Shown: positions 7,921 to 16,687, counted from the first letter of the stretch. The stretch: 24,249 nucleotides of DNA from D37C17 sp964551815 (GCA_964551815.1 CAZKEL010000038.1:1-24249), one strand, 5' to 3'. Notes: generated by a model not told the origin, from the sequence alone. Numbers and translations are program-made.

Positions 7921-9444
7921 AAAGAAATATTACAATCATTAGGTATTGAAGCTGATAATTATGGTGCCTGCATAGGTGCAGGGAAATGGTCTGACACCAC
8001 GGATGCAGGGGTGTTAGAGTCCATTAATCCTGCTACGGGAGAATTATTGGCAAAAGTATATCAATGTTCAGAAGCTGATTATGACAGGGTCATTGAAGAA
8101 TCTATTCAGGCATTTAATGAATGGAGAATGGTTCCTGCCCCTGTCAGAGGACAATTGGTACGTGAAATGGGCGAAGAACTGAGAAGAAAAAAAGATGTAT
8201 TAGGCTCTCTGGTTAGCCTTGAGATGGGAAAAATTAAAGTAGAAGGGGATGGAGAAGTACAGGAAATGATTGACATCGCCGACTTTGCTGTAGGGCTTTC
8301 CCGTCAGTTGTATGGTCTCACCATGCATTCTGAACGAGTAAAACATCGTATGTACGAACAGTGGCACCCTCTGGGAATCTGCGGTGTAATTTCAGCTTTT
8401 AATTTTCCTGTTGCAGTCTGGGCATGGAATGCTTTCATCGCAGCGGTCTGTGGTGATGTCACCGTTTGGAAACCATCTTCAAAAACTCCCCTTTGTGCTG
8501 TAGCCATACAGCATATGTGTAATGAAGTGCTAGAAAGAAATGGCTATAAAGGAATTTTCAGCATCATTATCGGAAGAGGGTCAACTATTGGTGAACGCCT
8601 CATCAATGATAAAAGAGTACCCCTGATTTCTGCCACTGGCAGTACTCGTATGGGAAAAAGAATTGGCGGCATCGTAGGAGAAAGGCTCGGGAAAACCATT
8701 CTGGAACTGGGGGGTAACAATGCCATCATCGTAGATGAAACTGCCAATATGGATATGGTAGTCCCTGCCATAGTTTTCGGTGCAGTGGGTACAGCAGGTC
8801 AACGCTGTACCAGCACTCGAAGAATTATTGTTCACCAATCCATTATGGAGGAGTTGGTCAATAAATTAAAACATGCTTATTCACAAGTGAGAATTGGGAA
8901 CCCCTTAGATGGGAATACGTTGATGGGTCCACTCATTGATCAGGGAGCAAGAGATGATTTCAATAATGCATTGGAAAAAGCAAAAGCGGAAGGTGGAGAA
9001 ATCTTATGTGGTGGTAGTTCTCTTGAGGGGGATGGTTTTTTTGTGGAACCGGCTATAGTGAGAGCAGAAAATAACTACGAAATCGTACAGGAAGAGACTT
9101 TTGCTCCAATATTATATATTATCCCTTACTCGAATTTAGAAGAAGCTCTTTCTCTACATAATGGTGTCCCACAGGGATTATCATCAGCAATCTTCACCAC
9201 AAATGTCCTCAACTCTGAATCCTTCCTGTCTCATGAGGGAAGTGATTGTGGAATAGCCAATATAAATATTGGTACCTCAGGTGCAGAAATTGGTGGTGCG
9301 TTTGGAGGTGAAAAAGAAACCGGAGGCGGGAGAGAGTCCGGGTCAGATGCATGGAAAGCCTATATGCGCCGGCAGACAAATACAGTAAATTGGAGCAGGG
9401 ATCTTCCTCTTGCTCAGGGAATAACTTTTGATTTAGAATCTTAG
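7918..9444 (+). CDS. pcd: L-aminoadipate-semialdehyde (piperideine-6-carboxylate) dehydrogenase, ALDH7 family
   Basis: An NAD(P)-dependent aldehyde dehydrogenase of 508 residues. ALDH7 features are EQWHPLGICGVISAFNFPVA (about 147-166), WKPSSKTPL (cofactor binding), LELGGNNAII with the catalytic base Glu263, and GTAGQRCTSTRR with the nucleophile Cys297. The family oxidises 2-aminoadipate 6-semialdehyde (or its cyclic form) to 2-aminoadipate. The next gene, 4 bases downstream, is lysine 6-aminotransferase, which makes exactly that semialdehyde, so the substrate is well supported by context. Start TTG 7918 behind AGGAGG; the protein then has the normal family length. The symbol follows the lat-pcd pairs of other bacteria; amaB is an alternative name. 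Betaine or other aldehydes are less likely. Confidence 0.88.
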   Translation: MKEILQSLGIEADNYGACIGAGKWSDTTDAGVLESINPATGELLAKVYQCSEADYDRVIEESIQAFNEWRMVPAPVRGQLVREMGEELRRKKDVLGSLVSLEMGKIKVEGDGEVQEMIDIADFAVGLSRQLYGLTMHSERVKHRMYEQWHPLGICGVISAFNFPVAVWAWNAFIAAVCGDVTVWKPSSKTPLCAVAIQHMCNEVLERNGYKGIFSIIIGRGSTIGERLINDKRVPLISATGSTRMGKRIGGIVGERLGKTILELGGNNAIIVDETANMDMVVPAIVFGAVGTAGQRCTSTRRIIVHQSIMEELVNKLKHAYSQVRIGNPLDGNTLMGPLIDQGARDDFNNALEKAKAEGGEILCGGSSLEGDGFFVEPAIVRAENNYEIVQEETFAPILYIIPYSNLEEALSLHNGVPQGLSSAIFTTNVLNSESFLSHEGSDCGIANINIGTSGAEIGGAFGGEKETGGGRESGSDAWKAYMRRQTNTVNWSRDLPLAQGITFDLES

Positions 9445-9448
9445 AAAA

Positions 9449-10777
9449 ATGGAATCAGATATGACAGTAGATACTCAGGAAGTACGACAAACTTTAGGAA
9501 AACACATTTTAGCAGATGGGTTTGAACCAGTTATGGATATGGAAAAAAGCCATGGTTCCTGGCTCGTTGATGAACGAGATGGCACAGAATATCTGGATAT
9601 GTTCTCAATGTTTGCTTCAGGGGCAGTGGGATATAATCATCCAGACATCGTCGCACAAAGGGAAAAACTGGGATTCGCATCACAGAATAAACCAACCCTT
9701 TCTGATATTTATAATGTGTATTATGCTGATTTTTTAGAGACCTTTTCCCAATTGGCCATCCCAAATTACCTGCCTCATGCCTTTTTTATAGAAGGGGGAG
9801 CCTTGGCAGTTGAAAATGCTTTGAAAATTGCATTTGACTGGAAAGTCAGAAAAAACCTTGAAAAGGGCAGGGATGAAAAGGGTGCACAAATCATCCATTT
9901 CAAACAAGCTTTTCACGGGCGCAGTGGTTATACTCTGTCTCTGACAAATACCACAGACCCCCGAAAAACCATGTATTTTCCAAAATTTGACTGGCCAAGA
10001 ATAGAAAATCCCAAACTCACTTACCCAATCACGGAAGAAGTTTTGGCCCAGGTGAAAATGAAAGAAGAAACTGCCTTGCAGCAAATTAAAGAAGCCCTGA
10101 CGAATAACCCCGATGATATTGCAGCCCTCATTATAGAGCCCATCCAGGGAGAAGGGGGAGACAATCAATTCAGAGATGAATTCTTCAGTGCATTAAGGCA
10201 GCTCTGTGATGAAAATGAAATGCTTTTCATTCTTGATGAAGTGCAAACAGGTATTGGCATAACTGGTAAATGGTGGGCACATGAACATTATTCTGTGAAC
10301 CCTGATATCCTTTCTTTTGGGAAGAAAACCCAAGTATGTGGATTACTGGCAGGGAAACGCATTGAAGAAGTGGAGCAACATGTCTTTGCTGAATCCAGCC
10401 GTATAAATTCTACTTTTGGTGGAAACCTTACTGACATGATGCGTTTTCAAATCATTCTGGAAATTATCGAAAGGGAGAACCTGCTGGCCAATGCCACGGA
10501 AATGGGAAAACTCCTGCTCAATGAAATTCAGGGACTTTGCGAAGAATTTCCTGCTTTTGTTACCAATCCCCGCGGACTTGGATTGTTCGCAGCCTTCGAT
10601 CTGCCATCCATGACAGAACGAGATGCCCTTATTGGAGAACTCTATAAAAATAAACTGTTGATATTACCATCGGGGGATGAAGCTGTACGCTTTAGACCTC
10701 ATCTCAATGTGAATGCAGATGAATTATTGACTGCCATTGACATCATTCGTAAGACGGTTAAATCCGTTCTGAATTAA
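9449..10777 (+). CDS. lat: L-lysine 6-aminotransferase (PLP-dependent)
   Basis: A class III aminotransferase of 442 residues that moves the epsilon-amino group of lysine to 2-oxoglutarate, giving 2-aminoadipate 6-semialdehyde and glutamate. The Lat-specific PLP site FGKKTQVCG (about 290-298, Schiff-base lysine at 292 or 293) separates it from ornithine and GABA aminotransferases. LFILDEVQTGIG gives the pyridine-binding Asp263, and EPIQGEGGDNQF and RINSTFGGN are also typical. Start ATG 9449; a second ATG at 9461 is an equal possibility that would shorten the protein by four residues. It sits 4 bases after the dehydrogenase gene, so the pair forms a lysine-to-aminoadipate module. No further aminoadipate genes are visible. 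Confidence 0.9.
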   Translation: MESDMTVDTQEVRQTLGKHILADGFEPVMDMEKSHGSWLVDERDGTEYLDMFSMFASGAVGYNHPDIVAQREKLGFASQNKPTLSDIYNVYYADFLETFSQLAIPNYLPHAFFIEGGALAVENALKIAFDWKVRKNLEKGRDEKGAQIIHFKQAFHGRSGYTLSLTNTTDPRKTMYFPKFDWPRIENPKLTYPITEEVLAQVKMKEETALQQIKEALTNNPDDIAALIIEPIQGEGGDNQFRDEFFSALRQLCDENEMLFILDEVQTGIGITGKWWAHEHYSVNPDILSFGKKTQVCGLLAGKRIEEVEQHVFAESSRINSTFGGNLTDMMRFQIILEIIERENLLANATEMGKLLLNEIQGLCEEFPAFVTNPRGLGLFAAFDLPSMTERDALIGELYKNKLLILPSGDEAVRFRPHLNVNADELLTAIDIIRKTVKSVLN

Positions 10778-11458
10778 TTGGTAGGCATTCTGTATGTAGT
10801 TGCCACCCCCATTGGAAATCTGTCAGACCTGACACATCGGGCAGAAGAAATATTACAGGATGTTGATCTCATTGCTGCTGAGGATACCAGAACCAGCAGA
10901 AAACTACTGAATAATTATAATATTAAAACCTCCCTTACTTCCTACCATGATAAAAATGAACAGCTGAAAGCAGGAGAATTAGTCTCACAATTACAGGCGG
11001 GGAAATCTATCGCTGTTATTTCAGATGCAGGTACTCCCTGTATCAGCGATCCCGGTTACCGCTTAGTGAATGCAGCCCGGAAAGAAGGGATTGAGGTTAT
11101 AGCTGTCCCTGGTGCTTCTGCCGTCACAGCAGCGCTTTCCGTTTCAGGACTTCCCACTGACCACTTTTATTTTAGTGGATTTCTCCCTCCAAAAAAGGGC
11201 AGGAAATCAACCTTTGAATCATTAGAATCATTAGCGGCAACCATCGTAATTTTCGAGTCTCCTATGAGATTACATCGAACATTGACAGATATTCAATCCT
11301 ATTGGGGAAACAGAAACATCTCAGTCTGCCGGGAACTCACTAAAATGTATGAGGAAACTTTTTTTGGGACTGTATCTGAAGCTATCCTCCATTTTTCAAA
11401 GTCAAAAGTTCGGGGAGAAATTGTCATTTTGGTGGCGAAGAAAGGGTATTCTGTATAA
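10778..11458 (+). CDS. rsmI: 16S rRNA (cytidine-1402-2'-O)-methyltransferase RsmI
   Basis: RsmI methylates the ribose of C1402 in the decoding centre of 16S rRNA, using S-adenosylmethionine. Family motifs are LYVVATPIGNLSDLT at the N-terminus, DLIAAEDTRTSRKLL, ISDAGTPCISDPGYR and VPGASAVTAALSVSGLP. The protein is 226 residues, shorter than the roughly 280 of typical RsmI, because it stops after the tetrapyrrole-methylase-like catalytic core (...RGEIVILVAKKGYSV) and lacks the C-terminal extension. The start is TTG 10778, immediately after the lat stop TAA with no gap. The stop overlaps the ATG of tmk (TAATG). Both junctions suggest coupled translation. Confidence 0.92.
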   Translation: MVGILYVVATPIGNLSDLTHRAEEILQDVDLIAAEDTRTSRKLLNNYNIKTSLTSYHDKNEQLKAGELVSQLQAGKSIAVISDAGTPCISDPGYRLVNAARKEGIEVIAVPGASAVTAALSVSGLPTDHFYFSGFLPPKKGRKSTFESLESLAATIVIFESPMRLHRTLTDIQSYWGNRNISVCRELTKMYEETFFGTVSEAILHFSKSKVRGEIVILVAKKGYSV

Positions 11459-12093
11459 TGCAGGGACATTTTATCTCTTTTGAAGGAATTGACGGATCTG
11501 GAAAGTCCACCCAAATTCAATTGCTGATGGATTTTTTTGAAAAGCAGGGGATTACCTGTCATATATTCAGGGAACCGGGCAGTACGGTATTATCTGAAAA
11601 AGTGCGTGAAATATTATTGGATATGCAGCATATTGATTTGAATCCAACTTCTGAAAGTCTGCTGTTTGCTGCCGCAAGAGGACAGTTAGTAAATGAGAAA
11701 ATTATACCTGCATTGCACAGGGGAGAATGGGTGATTTGCGACCGTTATACAGACAGTACAACGGCATATCAGGGTTTTGGCAGAGGGATAAACAGAGACC
11801 ACATTGATACCATAAATCACATTGCCACAGGCGGACTGGATCCTGAGATTACCCTTATACTGGATATTCAACCGGAAACTGCTTCTGCAAGGTTGGAATC
11901 CACGAACCCTGACAGGATGGAGTCCACCGGTTTGGAATTTTTTCAAAAAGTGCGCAGAGGATATTTAGAAATAGCTCAGGAAAACTCCCACCGCTGTGTG
12001 AAGATAAACGGAAACCAAAACCCTGGAGAAGTATTTAAAGAAATCCGGATGGTTATCATGAACAAATTTGAAAAGGAAATGGTATGCAGTTAA
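11458..12093 (+). CDS. tmk: Thymidylate kinase
   Basis: Tmk phosphorylates dTMP to dTDP for DNA synthesis. The 211-residue protein has the normal length, with the P-loop GIDGSGKSTQ (about 10-19), the dTMP-binding FREPGST stretch and the DRYTDSTTAYQGFGRG motif (about 95-110). ESTNPDRMESTGLEFF forms the lid region. The ATG overlaps the rsmI stop by one base, and the 3' end overlaps the next gene by 10 bases. The gene lies in a run of housekeeping genes with no sign of separate regulation. Confidence 0.95.
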   Translation: MQGHFISFEGIDGSGKSTQIQLLMDFFEKQGITCHIFREPGSTVLSEKVREILLDMQHIDLNPTSESLLFAAARGQLVNEKIIPALHRGEWVICDRYTDSTTAYQGFGRGINRDHIDTINHIATGGLDPEITLILDIQPETASARLESTNPDRMESTGLEFFQKVRRGYLEIAQENSHRCVKINGNQNPGEVFKEIRMVIMNKFEKEMVCS

Positions 12094-13877
12094 GAATTAA
12101 ATGGACAGTAATTTTATTAATCTTTGTCCTCCCTCTGATTGGCCAGGATAAAAAAGAGGAAAATAAATCAAAGTCCTTCACCCGTAAAAATGAAATTGAA
12201 TTCAGCAATGATCAGAATACAAAGGAATACCTGAAAATGCTGGAAGATGCTTTTTACAAAGTGCGGGAGAGCTATGTAGATTCTGTAAATGAATCTGAAA
12301 TTATCAAAGCTGGGATTAAGGGAATTATGACCCCTCTGGACCCCTATACCAAATTTGTCAGTGGCAGCAGTAAAGAAAGGCTGGACATGCTGCGTACGGG
12401 TAAGTATGGGGGAGTGGGAATCCAGATTGGTATGCGTCGTGATACCCTTACCGTGTTAGCTCCCTTTGAAGACAGTCCTGCCTATTCTGAAGGCATTCAT
12501 TCCGGAGATCAAATCATAATGATTGATTCTGTGAAAACTAAAGGAATGACCATAAAAGATGCTTCCAAACTGATAAAAGGTGAATTGGGTACAGTCGTTG
12601 TTCTCACTATTTACAGACCCTCTACCAAAGAAAAAATAGACTTTGAACTGACCCGGGCGAATATCATAATTAAACATGTCCCCTATTGGGGGGTTGATGA
12701 AAATGGCATTGGCTATATCAGAATAACCAAATTTTCAAAAAACACTGCCAAGGATTTCACCAATGCATTAAAAGATTTAGTGGATCAAAATATGGTTGGA
12801 CTGGTGATTGATTTGCGCAGTAATTCAGGAGGATTATTAAATAACGCCATCAATATTTTAGACAAACTCACAGAAAGAGGAGTAAATCTATTAAATACGA
12901 AGGGCAGGCTTAAAAGAGCAAACAAACAAATGAATTCAAGGCGGGCACCTATGCTTCCTGAAGATATTCCCATTGCTGTTCTTATCAATAAAAGTTCTGC
13001 TTCTGCCAGTGAAATTGTTGCTGGCGTTCTGCAGGATTTAGACCGTGCTGTGGTAGTGGGAGAAAAATCCTTTGGAAAGGGATTGGTGCAAAGTATGTAC
13101 ACTTTAAATGATACCACTACTTTGAAAGTGACTACAGCAAAATACTATACACCATCAGGAAGATTGATCCAAAAAGAGGATTATTTGAAAAATGGTTTTC
13201 TTACGGATGGTTTGGATAAGAAAGATTCTTTATTTACAACCACCCACGGGAGGATGGTCTCTGGCGGTGGGGGTATCACTCCCGATGTTTCTATAAAGCG
13301 CACTTCACTTCCTCCTTATGTACGGGGACTTTGGAGAGAAGGGGTTTTCCTCACCTTTGCAGCTGATTATGTCCCAAAAAATAAAATTGAAGCACCAGTA
13401 GTCATTACGGATAAAATATATAAAGATTTTGGAAAGTTTCTTGCTGAATATGAAATTAAGTATTCACTTCCTGGTGAGAATGATTTAAAAAAATTACAAG
13501 AAGCTCTTAATCAGAAAGAAAAAAAATCAGGGGTAGGTGAACAGTCATTCTTAACCAAACTGCAATTTTGGAAAAAACCACAGTCCTTATCTGAGAAAAT
13601 GACTGCCGGTGTGAGCAGTTATTATTCTGCACAACGAAATGGCCAATACTGGGATGAAGAGAATGTAAAATGGATTAAAAATGGTCTGCAAAGAGAAATG
13701 TCCCGGGTTGCATCAGGTGAGAAGGAAAAGATAAAAGTGAGCCTCATCGAAGATACAGTATATAATAAAGCTGCAGATATTTTATTGGATGTGAACCGTT
13801 ATTATGATTTATTAGAACCCCAACCTGAAACCGCAGACAAAAGGGATGAAAAATCCCCAAGCCCTGTCGAGGAATAA
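12084..13877 (+). CDS. ctpA: C-terminal processing peptidase, S41 family, secreted/periplasmic
   Basis: A 597-residue serine protease of the tail-specific/C-terminal processing family. It starts MQLRIKWTVILLIFVLPLIGQ, a Sec signal peptide probably cleaved near residue 20; there is no lipobox cysteine. Domains in order: N-terminal helical segment (45-100), PDZ domain (about 108-190; GGVGIQIGMRRDTLTV, SPAYSEGIHSGDQI) and the S41 catalytic core (about 205-370). The catalytic dyad can be placed as Ser307 in SSASASE and Lys332 in EKSFGKGLVQ, with the family's usual 25-residue spacing. About 220 residues follow the core, ending in a low-complexity P/E/K tail. It overlaps tmk by 10 bases. Its substrate is unknown; envelope protein maturation or quality control is usual for the family. 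Confidence 0.9.
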   Translation: MQLRIKWTVILLIFVLPLIGQDKKEENKSKSFTRKNEIEFSNDQNTKEYLKMLEDAFYKVRESYVDSVNESEIIKAGIKGIMTPLDPYTKFVSGSSKERLDMLRTGKYGGVGIQIGMRRDTLTVLAPFEDSPAYSEGIHSGDQIIMIDSVKTKGMTIKDASKLIKGELGTVVVLTIYRPSTKEKIDFELTRANIIIKHVPYWGVDENGIGYIRITKFSKNTAKDFTNALKDLVDQNMVGLVIDLRSNSGGLLNNAINILDKLTERGVNLLNTKGRLKRANKQMNSRRAPMLPEDIPIAVLINKSSASASEIVAGVLQDLDRAVVVGEKSFGKGLVQSMYTLNDTTTLKVTTAKYYTPSGRLIQKEDYLKNGFLTDGLDKKDSLFTTTHGRMVSGGGGITPDVSIKRTSLPPYVRGLWREGVFLTFAADYVPKNKIEAPVVITDKIYKDFGKFLAEYEIKYSLPGENDLKKLQEALNQKEKKSGVGEQSFLTKLQFWKKPQSLSEKMTAGVSSYYSAQRNGQYWDEENVKWIKNGLQREMSRVASGEKEKIKVSLIEDTVYNKAADILLDVNRYYDLLEPQPETADKRDEKSPSPVEE

Positions 13878-13940
13878 TTATAGGTTCCTTACCTGTACCT
13901 CTTCGTAAATTTCCCGGCTGTATTTCTTATGATTTTTACA

Positions 13941-14014
13941 GGGCGGTTAGCTCAGTTGGTTAGAGCGCCACGTTGACATCGTGGAGGTCACAAGTTCAAC
14001 TCTTGTATCGCCCA
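13941..14014 (+). tRNA. tRNA-Val (anticodon GAC)
   Basis: A complete cloverleaf. The acceptor arm GGGCGGT pairs with ATCGCCC, and GCTC...GAGC forms the D arm. The anticodon stem CCACG/CGTGG encloses loop TTGACAT with GAC at 13975-13977, and ACAAG/CTTGT forms the T arm around TTCAACT. The discriminator is A14014; CCA is not encoded. It reads GUC (and by wobble GUU). It lies 63 bases after ctpA and only 8 bases before the thrS start codon. Confidence 0.95.
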
Positions 14015-14022
14015 CATTTATT

Positions 14023-15966
14023 ATGAGTGAAATTCAAATAACATTACCGGATGATTCTGTGAAAATGGTGGAACCAGGCTCTACCAGCGGAGATATTGCC
14101 CGTTCTATTGGTGAGGGGCTTTTTCGTGCATCCATTGCTGCTAAAGTGAATGGAGACCTGGTTGATTTGGAATATCCACTTGGTGAAAATACCAATGTGG
14201 AAATTCTCACCAATAAGAACCCTGAATCACATGAAATTCTGCTGCACAGTACTGCCCATCTGTTAGCCCAGGCAGTGAAAGAACTATACCCCGGTGCAAA
14301 AATTGCCATTGGCCCCGCTCTGGAAGACCGATTTTATTATGATATTGATGTTGCTGATGTGGCATTTAATGAAGAGGAGTTGGACAAAATTGAAAAGAAA
14401 ATGCGGGAAATTACCAAGCAAAATCTTCCTGTTGATAGAGTTGAGTTTACCCGTAATGAAGCACTGGATACCTTTCGTACTTTAGAGGAAGACTACAAAG
14501 TGGAAATCATCTCTGAAATAGATGAAGGGGATACTATTTCTGCATATCGCCAGGGTGATTTTATTGATCTGTGCCGTGGCCCTCATGTACCTTCCACTGG
14601 AAAGATTAAACATTTTAAACTTCTTACCAGTGCCGGTGCATATTGGCGGGGGGACGAAAAAAATAAAATGTTGCAGCGCATCTATGGAACTGCCTGGTTT
14701 ACCAAAGAAGAATTAGAAATTTTTCTGCATAACCTTGAGGAAGCCAAGAAAAGAGATCACCGAAAACTGGGTAAAGAATTAGAAATTTTCGCCTTTGATG
14801 ATGAAGTGGGGCCAGGCCTGCCACTCTGGCTTCCTAATGGAACGGTGCTGGTAGATGAACTTGAAAATCTTGCCATGGAAACTGAGAGAAAAGCAGGCTA
14901 TCAGCGGGTCAGAACCCCTCATCTGACTAAAGGGGAACTCTATGAAAAATCAGGGCATCTTGCTCATTATGAGGATAGCATGTACCCTGCCATGGAAATG
15001 GATGGTGTATCTTATTATGTGAAACCCATGAATTGTCCCCATCACCATAAGATTTTTGCATCTTCACCGAAATCTTACAGAGATATGCCTCTGCGTTTGG
15101 CAGAATATGGCACCTGTTACCGCTATGAAAAATCGGGGCAGCTTTTTGGACTTATGCGGGTTCGATCAATGCAAATGAATGACGCCCACATTTATTGTAC
15201 TGAAGATCAATTTAAAGATGAATTCCTTAAAGTGATCAATATGTATCTGTATTATTTTGATGTCTTCGGCGTTGATAAGTACCAAATGCGTCTCAGTCTC
15301 CATGATCCGGAAAATCTGGGAGACAAATATGTTAATGAACCGGAACTGTGGCTGAATACTGAGCAGCTTGTGCGAGAAGCTATGTTGGAAGGAGAAATCC
15401 CCTTTATTGAAATTCCGGGTGAAGCTGCATTTTATGGGCCCAAAGTTGATGTACAGGTATGGAGTGCCATCGGCAGGGAATTTACCCTTTCTACCAATCA
15501 GGTGGACTTTGCCATTCCGAAAAGATTTGATTTAGTCTATGTGGATGAAAATAATAAGGAAGTTACCCCGCTTTGCATTCACCGTGCTCCACTTAGTACT
15601 CATGAAAGGTTTATCGGATTTTTAATTGAACATTTTGGTGGAGACTTTCCGCTCTGGCTTGCACCAAAACAAGTGGTCATCCTCCCGGTTTCAGATAAAT
15701 ACATAGACTATGCATCTCAATTAGAACAGGAGTTTCTGCAGGCAGATATACGAGTAACGGTGGATGGGCGTAGTGAAAAAGTAGGTGCTAAAATAAGGGA
15801 TGCAGAATTAAAGAAAATTCCCATAATGCTTATAGTCGGAGAAAGAGAAGCGGCAGATCATACAGCCTCAGTAAGACGAAGGCATACAGGTGATTTGGGA
15901 AGCAGAGAAGTTGATATCCTAATTACTGAACTAAGGGAAGAAATACAATCACGAAGGAGAAGTTAG
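14023..15966 (+). CDS. thrS: Threonyl-tRNA synthetase
   Basis: ThrRS charges tRNA-Thr; its editing domain clears Ser-tRNA-Thr. The 647 residues hold a TGS domain (3-62), the second-additional-domain editing site with HSTAHLLAQ (75-83), the class II core and a C-terminal anticodon-binding domain (about 545-645). Zinc ligands visible are Cys338 in MNCPHHH, His389 in DAHIYC and the His of STHERF. A longer frame begins at 13981 but that ATG lies inside the tRNA-Val anticodon arm; ATG 14023 gives the normal N-terminus SEIQITLPD. No Shine-Dalgarno sequence fits between the tRNA end and this ATG. The stop precedes the infC start by one base, and thrS heads the classical infC-rpmI-rplT-pheST block. 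Confidence 0.95.
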   Translation: MSEIQITLPDDSVKMVEPGSTSGDIARSIGEGLFRASIAAKVNGDLVDLEYPLGENTNVEILTNKNPESHEILLHSTAHLLAQAVKELYPGAKIAIGPALEDRFYYDIDVADVAFNEEELDKIEKKMREITKQNLPVDRVEFTRNEALDTFRTLEEDYKVEIISEIDEGDTISAYRQGDFIDLCRGPHVPSTGKIKHFKLLTSAGAYWRGDEKNKMLQRIYGTAWFTKEELEIFLHNLEEAKKRDHRKLGKELEIFAFDDEVGPGLPLWLPNGTVLVDELENLAMETERKAGYQRVRTPHLTKGELYEKSGHLAHYEDSMYPAMEMDGVSYYVKPMNCPHHHKIFASSPKSYRDMPLRLAEYGTCYRYEKSGQLFGLMRVRSMQMNDAHIYCTEDQFKDEFLKVINMYLYYFDVFGVDKYQMRLSLHDPENLGDKYVNEPELWLNTEQLVREAMLEGEIPFIEIPGEAAFYGPKVDVQVWSAIGREFTLSTNQVDFAIPKRFDLVYVDENNKEVTPLCIHRAPLSTHERFIGFLIEHFGGDFPLWLAPKQVVILPVSDKYIDYASQLEQEFLQADIRVTVDGRSEKVGAKIRDAELKKIPIMLIVGEREAADHTASVRRRHTGDLGSREVDILITELREEIQSRRRS

Positions 15967-15970
15967 TATA
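15954..15970 (+). promoter_or_regulatory. infC: Shine-Dalgarno sequence and ATA start codon of infC
   Basis: AAGGAG (15954-15959) is followed after 8 bases by ATA (15968-15970), ideal spacing for initiation. The infC frame is open back to the TAA at 15932-15934. Between that stop and the conserved IF3 core there is no ATG, GTG, TTG or CTG. A rare start codon is the known device by which IF3 represses its own synthesis (AUU in E. coli). Confidence 0.75.
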
Positions 15971-16483
15971 GCAAAAGACAAAAATGAACCAAGGGTAAAT
16001 GGAGAAATTACCGTTTCCAAGGTTCGATTAATTGATGAGAAGGGGGGGCAGGCAGGAATTGTCTCCATCTCAACTGCGTTGGAGAAAGCTGGAAGGGCCG
16101 GATTGGACCTGGTAGAAATAGCAGGGAATTCCAGTCCTCCCGTTTGTAAAATTCTGGATTTTGGCAAATATCGTTATGAACGCCAGAAGCAGAAAAAGAT
16201 TAACAAGAAAAAGCAGCATGTCATTCAGGTCAAGGAGATACGAATCAGACCCAATACGGGAGATCACGATTTATTGACCAAATTGAATAAAGCCCAGAAA
16301 TTTATTTCTGACGGCTCAAAGCTGAAAGTAACGGTGATGTTCCGTGGCAGAGAAATGGCCAGAAAAGAAGCGGGTATGGAATTATTAAAACGCGTCACCG
16401 ATATTTTAGAAGATGTAGCAAAAATTGATAAAGACGCCAGCATGGAAGGCAGGCGTATGTCAATCATACTAAGCCCAAGATAA
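15968..16483 (+). CDS. infC: Translation initiation factor IF-3, probable ATA start
   Basis: IF3 binds the 30S subunit, blocks early 50S joining and rejects non-canonical start codons. From ATA 15968 the protein is 171 residues, the usual size. The N-domain begins RVNGEITVSKVRLIDEKG and runs to SPPVCKILDFGKYRYE. A lysine-rich linker follows, then the C-domain with VKEIRIRPNTGDHDLLTK and VTVMFRGREMARKEAG. The first ordinary start codon in frame, TTG 16079, would remove about 37 residues of the N-domain and is not credible. The start is one base after the thrS stop and has a strong Shine-Dalgarno sequence. This arrangement predicts autoregulation by IF3. A sequencing error at the codon is possible but unlikely to yield such a clean site. 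Confidence 0.9.
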   Translation: MAKDKNEPRVNGEITVSKVRLIDEKGGQAGIVSISTALEKAGRAGLDLVEIAGNSSPPVCKILDFGKYRYERQKQKKINKKKQHVIQVKEIRIRPNTGDHDLLTKLNKAQKFISDGSKLKVTVMFRGREMARKEAGMELLKRVTDILEDVAKIDKDASMEGRRMSIILSPR

Positions 16484-16495
16484 AGGAGTATAAAG

Positions 16496-16687
16496 ATGCC
16501 AAAAATGAAAACCAAAAGAAGCGCAGCAAAGCGTTTTAGAAAAACGGGCTCGGGCAAAATAACCTATAACAAGTCAGGTAACAGACACCTGTCAACGAAG
16601 AAAAGTCCGAAGCGGAAGAGGCGTCTCCGTAAGGACACTGTCATGAGCAAAGCCATGACAAGCAGAACTAAAAAAATGATTCCATAG
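16496..16687 (+). CDS. rpmI: Large ribosomal subunit protein bL35
   Basis: A 63-residue, very basic protein with the L35 pattern MPKMKTKRSAAKRFRKTGSG at the start and HLSTKKSPKRKRRLRK in the middle. It has the normal length. An AAAGGAG precedes the ATG by 7 bases. It lies between infC and rplT, as in most bacteria, 12 bases after infC. Confidence 0.96.
   Translation: MPKMKTKRSAAKRFRKTGSGKITYNKSGNRHLSTKKSPKRKRRLRKDTVMSKAMTSRTKKMIP

Noticed and set aside
7892..7921. A tiny ORF before the dehydrogenase, possibly a leader peptide
   Set aside because: Nine codons with no ribosome site of its own and no run of regulatory codons; likely chance.
13981..14022. A 14-codon extension of thrS
   Set aside because: That ATG lies inside the tRNA-Val gene; the conserved N-terminus begins at 14023.
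16079..16483. infC starting at TTG 16079
   Set aside because: It would delete about 37 residues of the conserved IF3 N-domain, whose codons are intact upstream back to ATA 15968.
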